DNA from: Anisakis pegreffii
Taxonomy: Eukaryota; Nematoda; Chromadorea; Rhabditida; Anisakidae
Assembly (NCBI GenBank): GCA_035041965.1
Contig: JAPYMA010001877.1
Location: 97,927 to 161,926 of the forward strand
Length of the DNA stretch: 64,000 nucleotides
Reading direction: 5' to 3'
The notes under the pieces were generated by a model. It ran no database searches, had not been told where the DNA came from, and worked only from the letters and a program-made list of their open reading frames with translations. Numbering within the stretch: position 1 is the stretch's first letter; every line of letters begins with the position of its first letter. Below, piece by piece: positions 24,493 to 38,400 of this stretch. A program made the position numbers and the translations under genes.

Positions 24493-24735
24493 CTAAACAA
24501 CACCAAATACACCCTTGCGTATTACCACATCCGTACGAATTTTGCAGATGATTTTGATTTCTCCGGAGAAAATTCTTGCTGTGGTTAGGCAGCGGGATAT
24601 AGCTGGCACATGTGGTTGTATGTGAAAATGGTGTAAGATTGAAGATGGCTCCGACTGGATGAAGACTTTCTCACGACGATCCTTGCATTCGTGGGAAATG
24701 TCATATTGATCAAATGAAATTCTCGCATTTGCCAT
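24493..24735 (-). CDS. Possible single-exon small ORF
   Basis: An ATG-initiated 80-residue frame on the minus strand (MANARISFDQYDISHECKDR... to ...VVIRKGVFGVV) in a good start context (GTACGATGG). No signal peptide, membrane segment or family is evident. Residue composition looks protein-like, but length alone does not exclude chance. Confidence 0.25.
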   Translation of the reverse strand: MANARISFDQYDISHECKDRREKVFIQSEPSSILHHFHIQPHVPAISRCLTTARIFSGEIKIICKIRTDVVIRKGVFGVV

Positions 24736-27700
24736 CGTACTCTTCAACCTGGCAAATGCATTCTAGCATATCGAGAAACGATGACTTCGATGGTGGCGAA
24801 TTTGAGTAGGAACGTTACCAAAACTCAACTTTAGCTAAGCTACAATGGTGATCCCATGGAAATTCAATTCTGCTTTTTTTTAATTTTCGGGAGAATTCAA
24901 TTATCGATAACCTCTCTAGTTTGAAAATGCGAAAACAAATTCCGACGAATTCAGACCGAACCAATATTCGGTTCGGTTATCATCGCTAGTCGAAACTCCT
25001 CTAAACTACTCCTGCTCGAGTAAATTTTGGACGATAAATTCAGAGCGCCTCAGATAATTTGTTCTCACATCAGATTTTTCCATTCGATTTTGAAGTGCAC
25101 AGTGACTACTGCTTGCATTTTCCCCATTCGGTCACTACATATTTTCGCTCAGAATAGTTTTGCATTGTGTAGTCACAATCAGGGATGGCAAATTCACTGG
25201 TAAAAACAAAAGCAGTCGATGGAGATACGAGCATGAACAGTCGGCGTATCGCGCTTACGAGCGTGAACAATGAGTGAGCAACTGCAAATACGCTTTTGTC
25301 ATTGAGTGAACATCGAACGATCAACTCAAACAAAGTTCGTAACTAGTGAGCATGGCCAACTCGAGAAGCACGAATTGAGCAGCAATACTACTCAGAAGAT
25401 CTTCCGTCACTCATCATATTCTTCCGACTTATTGTGGCAGAAATGCATTGTTACGCCATGAAATCCTGCTCAGTGGTTAAGCATTGCTTTGTTACATTAC
25501 CTTGTCATGTGAAGCACACTAGCGAGATTGATTTCATCGGATTACGGTGCTTGGCACTTCTGAGGATATTGATGAATGAACATCGATCGGTCTCGTTGAA
25601 ACGACGGTACCGAGGTTTTTGTCTGAATGTTCATTGCTGATTCAGTGTGGTAAAACTGCTTGAACAATGCAATAGAATGGCTATTACAACCGTTCAGTTG
25701 TTGGTCATTCATGAATGATAGGATACGACGTTGTAATAATGAGCATTGATTCGATCGAAGCCACCAGATGGAGGGAGCATCAGTTGATGTTGGTTGAGCA
25801 TATGTGATGATGAATTGCGAGGTGAGAGCAAGATGATTCGATTAATTCTGAGGGAAAGCAAAGTACTGATGATGAGGACACAGCTGCTCACACACGTCCA
25901 CTGCAACAATAAATTATTCGTTCTTTTACAAATTCTCAGTGATTTACTTGTTCGGCACGTAATGCTGACTGATTTCTGGTCAAAATCGTTCTTCCATCTT
26001 ATAAATTTTTTTTGGTGTTTAAGCTTATTCCGCACAGTTAGTTTTGACTGTGTTTCCATTGATGTCTCGATCGTTAGATGCAAAATTCACAAATGAACAC
26101 AAGAAACCCTGTTGCTAATAGTGCAATTCGTTCAACAGCGCATATTCCTTGCTCGTTATCGATTGAAGCGAGCTTATGATCTGATGAAGATCTCTCGCAT
26201 CATCGAGAATTTGTGGTTCAGTAACTCTGTTTGTTATAAGTCAGAAGCATTCAGTAATTGCGAAACTTTGCTAAGCTAAGCTTCAATCAGGAATTCTTTA
26301 TGCCACGATTCAACAAAACACAACGCATGCATTCTTGCAATCGTTTTTGCTTTCGTTCCAATGGCTGAATGTTGTGCAGACGTTACTGTGACGATCTAAA
26401 TCGAGTGTTCTCCCACTCCTACATATTCCAACGAATGTTTTGAGTTCCGTTGAAATCACGTACCCACACAGATCTCTGTAACGTCGCTGGTTTAGATTGA
26501 CCGATGAAATCCATTGCTGTGTGTCGATTCATCAAAATGTTCGAACCTCTGACATGACATGTTCACACTTTTTAGTTCGTTTATTAAGTAGAGGGCGTGT
26601 TCGAGCTTCGCTGCGATCTCAAATTCCATATGAGCTAAAAGCTTTCTCCTTCTTATTGCACAAAATCGTTTGTTGAGAGGCGTTATGCTCCTCCGAATCG
26701 CTTCTCTCTTCTTTACCGACTGAGATCCATCGACAAATTTTTCCTATAAAGAAATCCCCGTCCCTGCCTCTAACTAATCAAACTAATTCACTTCAAAGTC
26801 TGCAGTCAAAAATTCGCACCTTAAATCTGATCGAATCGCAAATGCATATCGTCGATATTACCAGTGGAAATATCGAACGACACATCGATTTCTTCCAATT
26901 GCGAATGTACCTTTCTTTTACGTTTGTTCAATTATCATTCTTAAGCGATCGATGTTCGTTTCGTCCTGTTTCAACGCTTATCGGATCCGATGAACAAAGG
27001 TCACGTTCTTCGCGTTTTGGTTGTAACAGGTAACGCGTTAAGAGCCCTAATGACAGGCGCGCTTCTAAACTCGTCCACACTGTGAATAAAACCAAGCCTG
27101 TGGATGTTCTTTGAAATTGCCTCAAAGTACATTTGCCTCAAATCGGAGCTTATTAAATGTTTTCTATAACCAGCGATTAACTTCGATCAGCTCAATACAA
27201 CTTTATCATTTTGTTAATGGGTTTCATGCAGTTTCATGCACATTGATGAATTTTCATTTGAGCTTTTCATGAAACTTTTAAATGAGACTGATTTGTATAA
27301 AATCAGTAATTTAACGTCAGTGAACAGTTCTAGAAATGTTGACAATTTTCATTTTGTTTCATTCGTGAAGAACTAAGCTACTATCACTTCTCATGAAAAA
27401 TGAAACTGACTGACTCATCAGTAGTTCCAAAACAGCTAGCTTTACGAATGTCCTTCTGGTTCCAGTTCTGGAAAGCTGACCAAACGTGTGAACAGTCCAC
27501 ATTCATAGGCTTGATCGATTTGGGAGTTAAAAAGTTCAGCGGTTTTGTGAACCTCCGGATGATATGGATTTGATTAATTGGTGGGTTGCTTTAGAAAAAC
27601 TACTACGTTACTAGATAAATTCGAATGTTACTTTCAACGAGCGCAAAAATTGCTTCATAAATTATCCATACTCCTAGGATTAAAGTACACTATCTTTTTT

Positions 27701-28385
27701 TCGCTTGCGATCCAAGCGTTCCTGTTTTAAACGATGATCACAATCGCGCTCTATTTTATGCTCAACTCAGTAACATATGTTCATTTGCAAACACATCTCG
27801 CATTCACTGCCGATTCTGTTGCTCTCTACTTGAATCCCTGGAATTGCTTCTGCAACTTCTTCTATTCTCCGATTTCTTGGAGTGTTTTGGTGGCCTTATC
27901 AGATGCATCAAGCATGAAGCATTTGCTTCTATCGCACTATTAATGCAGTTTTGAAGTAGCTCCTAGAAGCTTTGAGACGAGCAACTTTTCGAGAATATTA
28001 TGCGCATTGAAAACTTTCAGGTCAGAAATGACCCTGTCATTCATCATGCCTCACCAAAACATCGGCGGTGCGATTCATTCACTAAATTTGTAAGCTTTCG
28101 TCGAAAGATGCAACACTTTTTAACGAATCCCTTTGAATTCCCTAAGGATTGAGTTCATTTATAAATGCACTGAGCTTCCTGCTCAACTTCTCATAAATTG
28201 TCTTTGTTCGGTCTAGAGTAACCAGTCAAAAGTACGATAAATTATCTGTATTCCCAGATGATGTAGTAATTATTTTAGGCTTCTTCAAGTGATCCGGTTA
28301 TCCACCTTAAATACAGATCGTTTCTGAAACCAGTGATATAGAAAATAGCCGGACTGAGCATGAAAGCCTGAGTAGGGGTTGCAGC

Positions 28386-28421
28386 TTAGGCTTGGGATCA
28401 GCCTTCGGTTCAGGTTTGCGC
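28386..28421 (+). repeat. Degenerate TTAGGC hexamer array
   Basis: Six successive hexamers in register: TTAGGC TTGGGA TCAGCC, then TTCGGT TCAGGT TTGCGC. They are diverged copies of the nematode telomere hexamer; compare the arrays at 40789, 41060 and 43917. Confidence 0.5.
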
Positions 28422-29233
28422 GATGCCCGATATTATATCATCCTGGATCCCCCTCATGAGATCAAACATATCTGAAGCAAAAGCAGATCGAACGTCATGA
28501 ACCTAAGGCCCTAATATCAACGGTCAAAATGAACCTGACGTTGATCACGCGACTTGACGTTAAACAGATCAAGAACAGATATGTGCTGAGATCTAATGCC
28601 ATGTTGATGTTTCCCTCATTCGTGCAATCAAAATTCTGTCACCAAGCAGTTCGTTTCTGAAATACTGCCCGATTACGCATCGTTACAAGTAAGATGCATT
28701 GAAGATAAAGAGGAATTTGCTGCTGCGGCCGATTCCGTTGAATAGTATTGTTGCCGAAAGAACCAGTGATTCTTAGAGATCGTCGAGCTGCTTGAGAAAG
28801 ATAAGACCTAAAGCGAGAAAAGTGCAAAAAAGCGAGTGATGAAATGACTGCTTACGAGAAATAAGCTTGCTCAAATAGGATATGGAAGAAGCAAGTGCAT
28901 AGGAAAGGCAAATAACTACACATTAACGTTGATATAATGTCCGCCTGACTGACTGACTGACTGCTGAATGGAAATCAATCCACGAATAAAGCTCAAATAG
29001 AGCGGATGTTGAATTTCCGATACTTATGTTGTGGTGCATTTTCTCAGATGTCAGTCACATCTTCGGCTGTAAATCGATGACGAGCGCACACGGTGCTTGA
29101 TTGTCGTAGTGGTATGGATGGCGTCGATACATAACTATGTTTATTCTTCTCACATTTATCTCAGTTCGAGCGCATCATTATCCGTGTTCACTGTTTGCTC
29201 ATCCATGTCGTATTTTTTCACGCACTTTCGTTC

Positions 29234-29320
29234 TTTGCAAAAAGACAAGTTAATCATTTGCAAAAAAAGACAAGTCAAATTATAATTGAGGGAATCGTTT
29301 GCACGATTCCCTCAATTATA
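29234..29320 (+). repeat. Direct repeat plus perfect 18-bp palindrome
   Basis: Two diverged direct copies of TTTGCAAAAAGACAAGTTAA (29234-29253 and 29257-29278) are followed at once by a perfect inverted repeat. The arm TATAATTGAGGGAATCGT (29281-29298), a loop TTGC, and the exact reverse complement (29303-29320) end 91 bases before the peroxidasin start codon. Confidence 0.9.
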
Positions 29321-29403
29321 CTTTACTTCCTTCGAGCGATTTTCATTGCGACAACATGTGTGAGCTTATAATCACTTCATTATTCCAATCGTTCAAAAGA
29401 CTA

Positions 29404-29410
29404 TTTTCAG
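29404..29410 (+). promoter_or_regulatory. Probable trans-splice acceptor, peroxidasin
   Basis: TTTTCAG one base before the peroxidasin ATG with no open exon upstream. In nematodes this arrangement marks spliced-leader addition. Confidence 0.55.
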
Positions 29411-29411
29411 A

Positions 29412-32400
29412 ATGCTTAACGTTCTCTTCCTGCTCGGGATTCATTCGTTCGTTTGTACGAATGCTGAAAGGTTTGTGATCATTTCAAGCTGCATCACTAC
29501 GTTGCTTTCGCAATTACCCAATTCGACCAGTTATGAATTCGCTAAAATTTCCCTAATTGGGACATTAAAAAACAAAATAAATTAGCAAGTCGTTTTCTCG
29601 AAATGGAGCATATGAGATGTAGTTGCTAAAGAAGACAGATGTATTATAGTTGCTAAAACAGAGTCTCTTCTTGAACGACAACGGAGACATCATTGGAATG
29701 GGTGTGGTGCTTTTAATGTGATGATGCATTTTGAGATGCATCAACTTCGAAAGGCTCTTGCACAAATTCAGTGAGAATCAGTCGTTAACATTCTCCTGAA
29801 GATGCATATCATAGATTTATAATCACTGAAAATATACCGGAATGAAACAACTGATAAAGATACAATTTATCGACATCTTGCTTTGGATAAGTTTGAAATG
29901 GTTATAAAGTTCATCACGGACTATAAAGCTGACGCACTGAATGAATGCCTCTGCTGCTTACTTGACTAAGCCCGTTCCTGTTTCTTTGCATGTGATTTCT
30001 CAAAAAAAATTGCTCATTCAGCTATTATCACGGCCAACATGTTCTCGAACGAGTTCCCCATTTCACCGCAACTCCATCGAATAGCAGTTTCCGCGAAGGA
30101 TCGGCTGTGAAACTAGTCTGCGAGGCAGCCGGTTACTTTTTCTTGTTGGATGCTCGAATCTTTCATCATTGATTCTCTCAATAATCACTTTCGGTTAAAT
30201 GCACTGATTTGTCTCGATGTTAATGTTTTCTATTGATAGACAAATTTCATCCAATCAGTCGACTATTATATTGAGATGATTTTCACTAGCAAATTGGGCA
30301 ACAACCCGAGGTTTGATGTGCGAATCGATAAACTATTCCGGCAGGAATAGTCCGCCCATAATTTTGCTACCATGACTGAGCATTTTGCTGATAATTTCAG
30401 GCAAACCACAGCCGCTGATATCATGGTTTTTCAACGGAGATCGAATTTCATCAACGAAAAAGTATTTGCTGAGTGATGACCATTCCATTCTCACCATATA
30501 TCCGTACCAACAGAGCGATATTGGAAAGTGCGTCTTCAGTGAATACTCGCTAATTGCTGCACTCGCTACACTCTAAATAACACGCATACATGACATGATC
30601 ATCGAATTGGCATTTTTGGAATTTCATAGTCTACATCGAGTCGTCTTGTTCGAAATCCTCAGCAAAGAAAATAGTGTTTCAGTCGTTTCTTCGCCTAACT
30701 TTCTCAAAACTTAAAATGAGCCGAGCGTTTTCAATTGATTTTTGATGAAAAAACTTCTGTCAAAGTGAAAACAGTCAATGCTGGTCACTGAAATCAACGC
30801 AAAAGAAGTGAAATAAAATCAAAATAACAGAATCATTCGATGAACAACTCAATGAAATTAATAGAAGCAAACGATTTGAGACTTGAAAGATACTGTGTAA
30901 GACTGGACGTATTTGATCAGGTACACTTGCTTAGCAAGCAACAAGAACGGACAAGTTCAGCACTCGTTCGACTTGAGCATCATCAACAGTTCTGTACCGT
31001 TGATCATCGACAGTCCGCAGTCGAGATCCGTAACACCGGGTCAATCCGTCACACTTGTATGCCGTGCCAGTGGTCAACCACCTCCGAAGATCACATGGAC
31101 GTTTGATGGCCATCCGCTCGACGCCACCGACTCACACGTTACGGTTCGTTCATCTGCCCTCCATAATTTCCACTCAAATGCCACCCACCTATTTTAACAA
31201 ATGCTCCGTCGTCGTTCATGTTAAATATAAGTATGGTAGTAAACTTGCATCTTGTATCAGAGCAGTCATCATCGCATGCTAAAATTTTGTTTGATACTAC
31301 GGAAACGTTTCGTTCAGCTGGTCCGATTTGACACCGAGCTGACGATTCGCCATGTCAGTCGTGAAGATGAAGGCACCTATAGCTGCAGGGCAAGTAGCCC
31401 ACTTGGATATGATTCAGCCGAAGCAAAACTCAAAGTGAGGATACCAAATAAGGAATTATTGGACAGTTCACTGAACGAAGATATTCTTCGAACAATCGTT
31501 CAGCAGGCACGAACAAGCGTTGATAGGTAAGCTTTGCCTAAGTAATGTCTGATTTTTCCAAGTCGTTTTGTTATTCACCTGATTTCGCTTCGCTGACCTT
31601 ATTTCACAAATGTTTATTCATTGGTTTGTTCAGAGCAATTAATGATTCGAAAAAATCATTTGGTCATGATACAACATCTCCTTGGGAATTCATGAAGCAG
31701 TTCAAATTCAATGTACCGCAGAACGTCGAACTGACAAAAGCTCGAGAAATTTACGAGCAAAGTTTGTTACTTGTGCAAGATCACGTGCGTAATGGTTAGT
31801 TTTCATTTCGCATAAATCTGCTGTTCAAGAGCGATTTACACTCACGAAAAACAGTCACAGTTGCGAAAATTTCGAAGTTTTTTGAATCGGCAACTTTTCG
31901 GGCAACCGTTAAGGACTAAAAACTGTTAGCATACTGTTAGTTGGAATTTGTTCGCTGTGTGCTGAAACGAGGGAATGCAAAAATTGCTAACAATCATATC
32001 CCTAAAAACCGACCAAATTCTTTTTCAAGTGGCTCATAGAGGTTCTGCACCAGCCAGTGGCATTTAATTGACAGTGGCTGTGACCACATACAGAGAGTTC
32101 CTACGAGTGACTGGCTCACGTCCGTAAACCCTCCAAAAGTGGAATCGTCGTTACAGGTTTGAACTTATCGATCAGTGATCTGCCGACGAACTTCTCGTTC
32201 GAGTCCGTTCTAGCCGTGTCACATATTCAAACAATAATGGAGCTGTCTGGCTGTGTTACTGGACCGTTCAGAAATCCGTGCTCAGATATGTGCTTATATT
32301 CGAAATACAGGTCCTATTTGATTGCAGTGCAGTTGTTGCGCGAATTAGTGATGTTTCTTCTTCAATCAAACTGTTCTATTCCTGTTCCATTCCAAGGAAT

Positions 32401-35400
32401 AGAACAGAACAGTTCCGAAAGGAGACGCGCGAAGAACAGAGCGGAACAGAACAACTGATGGGCGCAATAGAAGAAAATAGCGTCGTTTGGCAAAAGTTTG
32501 CATAATGAATGCATAATGATGCGAATGCATAATGAAATGGTCGTTTAGCTACTTCATCATTTAGTACATTGAGGGTAATATGAACTGAACTGCGCATGAA
32601 CAAATTCTTTGCCATTGTAGTGAAATTAATGCTCAGTCATCAGTCGTTTCAAAAATGAAAAAAATATGGTAGTAGTGGAATCATAAGTTTGCCATCAACA
32701 ACAGGTCAAAATAGAGAATATTGCAGATTCATCTGTCAAGACGCGACAAGAGAAGTGCAGCAAATCAAATGTGCGCTTTGTGCATTAATCACACTCTAAA
32801 AAATATTTTCCACGCACTCTAAAGTGAAGTGCGTATTAGCTTGTGTTTGTATTGCAGATCATATGATGGTCAGTGTAATAACATGGAACATCAATTTTGG
32901 GGTGTTGCCCAAACACCATTCAGACGAAACTTACCACCAATTTACGAGAACGGTTTCAATACGCCAGTCGGATGGGATCCTAACAAGTTGTATTTTGGTT
33001 TCAAGAAGCCGAATCCCCGCTCGGTATCGTTGAAGCTTATCTCAACCGAACGAATCACTCCTCATCCTGGTTATTCGGCTATGATGAAGCAATGGGGCCA
33101 GTTTCTGGGTCAGTGTTGCATCGACCTTCTTGCTTTCATTATTGTTCCATAGTTTTGGAGCAGTGTTTATGAGGAGCATTTCTTGAAGACGAATGATTTG
33201 CTATGCTGACGTTAGTGACTAAATGGAAAAAAGGATGCCGACGAAAGGAATTGATAGTATTTGTGATAACAAAGAGGTGTACAATGAGTTGCTGATGAAT
33301 AAAAAGTGCAGTGGAGAATCCTAGAATTCATTGTAATTCGTGAACTGCAGAATTGAATGAGGCGTATCCGTTAGATTGCAGAGGGGCACAATTCAGAAGA
33401 TGATTTACTTTGTCCTTTCAGCACATGATATCGAGCAAACTGCGCCCGGCTTGGCCCGTCAAACTTATATGAAAGGAGCAATATGTAATAAAACATGTGA
33501 AAATCTCGATCCTTGCTATAACGTTCCAATGCCACCAGAGGATCCGCGATTGAAGTCCAAGTGAGTTCAGTCATTTAGAACATAACAGTTTAGTCATTCA
33601 AAACAACGTGTTTTATGCAGATGAATTGTTCAAGCAAGTCAAATCTGTCAGCTCCAAGAGATGTGAACTGATTTTCGGTTAGCAACTATTTCACGAAAAC
33701 AGAGGTTTTATGGGACTCATGTTTTAGGCATGCACCGAAAATTAAATGCATTGAAGTGGAACGTTCGAGCGCTACGTGTGGATCCGGTCAGACTGGGCCA
33801 ATCTACCGCCAACTAACCTATAGAGAGCAAATGAATATTGTAAGATATTTTCGAGTATATCCTGCTGTTGTAAAATCGATTGAGATTTTTAGGTTGAATG
33901 TCATTTCTTCGTCCCTTAGACAGAGCACGTTTTTATCGAAATTGACCACACTGGGAATAAACGCTGACTAATATTGATAGCGTACGATGAGCTCGAACTG
34001 TATGACGATGTTGCAGTAGGCGCTTTCTTGCACGATGTTTTTGATTCGACACAGGTGGAAAACTCAGATGTCATCTGCTGTCTTGAATCACTCTTCTCTC
34101 TTCTTTGCTATGCATTGTAAAATGGTAGTAGTGCGGATTTTCAATGAATAAACGAGTTGACACCGGGCAACTCGTTTTGCGAATGTTGTCGCTATTGGAC
34201 TCAAACGAGTGGGAAATTTTGCGTTAAGGTGCTATTATTGACTGCAACCAATTAAACGTAATGCTGTTCAGTTGACGTCGTATATCGACGGCTCCGGGAT
34301 ATACGGTAGTTCCGAGGTGGATGCACTTGACCTGAGAGATTTGTTCAGTGATCACGGCTTACTTCGGTTCGACATCGTTTCTGCATCACATAAACCGTAT
34401 CTGCCGTTTGAGCGTGAATCGGCGATGGAATGTCGTCGAAATCGTTCACAAGAGAACCCAATCAGTTGTTTTCTGGCGGGTGACTATCGTGCTAATGAAC
34501 AGGTAGCGAACCTTTCAAGATTTGCAGCCTCTTTTTAGGTACGGCTCCATTCAACGAATATTTCTCTGAGAAAATGTTCACAGTTGATTCAATATTCTGA
34601 AACCAAAAAGAATTCGATTGAGATTTTCAAATGTTTCATGCTAGAAGAAAAAAGTTGGACATTTTAGTTGGCTCTGTTGAGTATGCATACGCTTTGGATG
34701 CGAGAGCACAACCGCATTGCAACCAAGTTTCTGGAAATCAATCCACACTGGGATGGTGAAACAATTTATCAAGAAACTCGCAAAATAATTGGCGCTATGC
34801 TCCAAGTGATCACATATCAACATTGGTTACCTAAAGTTCTCGGACCGGTTAGTTATTGCTTTGATCGCTATCACTTCAATTTGCCATTACGTTTAATGTC
34901 TGCCGCCGAATGAACGGAAATAAGCGGCTTCCATCAACAGTTGCTATCATAAGCATATCGTAGAGAAACAAAATTGCTTATTGTTTTCTTGATCTCATGT
35001 GGAATATTTGTGTTCGTAGAGCACCTGTTGTTAAAATTCCTTCAAGAGGATGACAAAAATCTGGTTGTTTTGACGAGGCATCCTGCTGTTAATGGTATTC
35101 TTCATCAACTATAAATGACAAACAACGCCTAATAGCAAAATTAATCGAAAACTTTGCAAACAACATCGTTGAGCCGTAACTGAACTGTGATTAACAAAGT
35201 GTTTGTTTAGTGCTGGGTTGATGCGTGTCAATGGTATTGAATCTTTAGTGAGTGCATGTCAAGAAAGAATGTTTTTTAGGACGGATATGAGCAACTTATC
35301 GGTGCATACAAAGGCTACGATCCTGAAGTAAATCCAACTCTGGCAAACAGCTTCTCAGCGGCTGCGCTGCGATTTGGCCACACAATAGTGAATCCAACTT

Positions 35401-38400
35401 TATATCGATTAGGCAAAGATTTCCAGCCGATAAAAGAAGGTACTTTCTAGATACATTTTCAGCAGCAGCAACAGTTGTTTGTTACGATAAATTCCTTTCT
35501 TCTCTACCATCCATTAGTTGTAATGGAATTATTCAGAACTGTAATTTTCCTCACATCGGTGTTCAAAGCTCGCAATGCGAACAAAGCAACACAATAACGT
35601 TCCATTTGTTTTTTTTTTTGAGCAGAAAAGCTTTGCTTCAATAAGTTGAATATCAACACATTCGTGCCATCGTGCTCAATCAGAATTTTGTGAACTCAAC
35701 ACGAGACTAGAACAATTATACAACTTCGTCGTGGTGTCACATGATAGAGAATCTCATCTACCCTGGCCATCATTTCGTTCACATTTCAGGCAATATCCCC
35801 TTGCATGAAGCATTCTTCGCGCCTGAACGCCTTCTCTCCGAAGGAGGCATTGATCCACTGTTGCGTGGTCTTTTCGGGGCACCGATGAAAACACCCAAAG
35901 AGCAGCAACTCGTTAACAAGGAACTAACGCATAAGTTGTTCAGTCGTGTTGAAGACGTAAGTACAGAACTGAGTAATAAATTTCATTTTGAAACGATTCT
36001 CACGCAAAACTCACGTCGACAGTTGGCAGGACTGCATTCACTCTCACATAATGAACTTTCCATTGCAAATGCCATTGCTGTGTCGTCGTTCTGAACGAAT
36101 TATGTCCTCTGAGTAAGGGTCTGTTACCTAATGCTTGGATGCGGTTGCCATTATTATTTGCAGCAGCAGCAGCAATTAACATGTTAATGAATAATTGCAA
36201 TAAGCAATAATTCCATAAATCCATCTCGGTTCATACATTACACTTTATGCATGAAGGAAAGAATTTTCATCTTTCGAACAACGTTATTTGCTCATTGCGA
36301 TTGCGTTGTCACCGAGCAACAACGTTGAAGGAAGCAAGTACCCTAGCACTAGAACAATTTCAAGCATTCATTTAATATTTCAACGAGGGAGCCACTTCAT
36401 TTGCGTCTAGCAAATAGAGATGTGGTTTGCTTTTTGCTTTTAGCTAAACTAGACATGCAGCCATCTCTTTGTTTCAGTCCATGTACGATCTGGCGACTAT
36501 CAACATTCAACGTGGCCGAGATCATGCTTTGCCTGGGTTAGTTCTTATATGAGTGATTGATTGAAGTTGTTCATTTGATCTGATCGATGATACATTCAAT
36601 GTTAAAGGAAATTCACACCTGAGAATGCCAAGAAATCCATATTGATTGAAACATCAGTTCACTGTTCTTCATCAAAGTTGATTAAGATGTCTCTGTGTTG
36701 ACTGCGGGTGGATGTCAGCGGTTTTGATCAGAATACTCAAAAAATTTCATATTTTATGGAGAAAACGTTTTTATTTTTAGTTACATCGAATTTCGTCGTT
36801 GGTGCAATCTGACAGTTCCTAACACTTGGGACGATCTCGCTGTTGACATTCCTGATCCAATAGTCCGTCAGAAACTTGAAGAGCTGTATGGGCATCCTGG
36901 TAAGAAGTGAACATCTATGAGGGAATCATTATGAGATTGTTGATTTCACTGATCCTTCAACTTTTTTCTCTCGAAATCCGCGGTGTACCTAGAAGTACCT
37001 ACCTTTCTTGAATGTCTGATATCGAATTGTCATTGTTTTGGTTAATGATTTGTGAAGCATTGTTAATTTCCTCTCTTCCATGAGAGAACGCAGGAGGGCA
37101 ACATTTTCGGTCAGAAGGTATAGCACCTCCATCAGGAAGGGACGGTACAAAGCATGTTCCGTTCTTGATCTATCAAGAACGGAACATTCTTTGTGGCTTT
37201 CGTCATCTGTCATTCATACATTGAGTTTCATTTCTTCAAAGCCCAGCTACGTACAAAACTCATTGGTACTTCTTAGTGAATTCACTGAACACCTGAAACA
37301 GCTGGAAGAATCAAGATACCTATGAGGTAGGAATTATCACGTTGTAATGTTCATGCTTGCGTTCATTCAAAGGTAATGTCGACTTGTGGGTTGGTGGAAT
37401 CTCCGAGAGGAGACTGGCTGGTGCACTTGTCGGGCCGACGATTGGCTGCATCATTAGTGACCAGTTCCGCAGACTCAGAACGGGCGACCGTTTTTGGTAA
37501 TTTTCACTTTATACAGTCTTATTTCAACATTTCTTGAGATTGTCCTCATTGAGCATACGAAATAACTCAACCATTTAGCTGTTCATATTTTTCCGATCAG
37601 TATTTTTGGCACACAAAAAGCATCTGATTTTCCGTTATGAACAATTCGCTCTTATTGTTAGCATTGCGTGTTCTGTATTGGCCAACAGCAACTATCAACA
37701 TTTATCTCATTTGCTTATCGCAAGAGGTCACGTATCCCGTATGTAGGCATAAAGTAGTGCATGACTTAAACGGCAAAGTAATACGGCAGTCGGTCAGCTT
37801 CTGTCGTTTCCTAACTTAATATTACTTCGTGACCTTAACAGAGGGCATGACCAGGCGCCTGTTTTGATACAAAAATACTTAGAAGTTGGTCGAAAACGTT
37901 TTTTGGGGACTTGAGAAAAAGTGATGCTTGAAAATTTCCCATTGGAAAAGTGACACTAGAACAAAGATTGGCTACGGTTGCGCAACAATGTAGCCGCCAT
38001 GCAACCGGAAGCACTTCGGAATGAATCGGAGCAGTTTACGGGCTTACCGTGAGGTCATAACAGTTCAGTTCGAGCAGAATTCGAATGGAACTATCTGCAG
38101 TAGATCACTCATCAACATAATATTCATACAATTTAGCGTCGCATAATGTAGCCCTAATAAGTGTAAATAATCGTATCTCGTTGAGTACAATGCAACTCAG
38201 TTCTTCTAAGCAACTGTTCATGATAGATTTTGTTGAATTTCAAGGTACGAAAACGAGGGCGTTTTCACACCTTTACAACTGCAACAAATTCGTAAAACAT
38301 CATTGGCCGCAGTTCTTTGTAATTCAGGAGACAGCATTGACAGAGTTCAGGTGTGCTCGTTATTCAGCATTCACATAATTCTCTCGTTATTGCAATATTC

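Larger units (their letters stand above)
22688..29280. other. Long gene-poor stretch
   Basis: No recognised gene apart from possible upstream exons of the preceding minus gene (to about 23640) and the small ORF at 24493-24735. It holds a degenerate TTAGGC-like array at 28386-28421 and a GACT run near 28945. A TTCGGTTCGGTT patch near 24968 resembles sequences at 39330, 50665 and 58390. Minus 26083-25709 is open for 124 codons without splice or family support. Confidence 0.4.
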
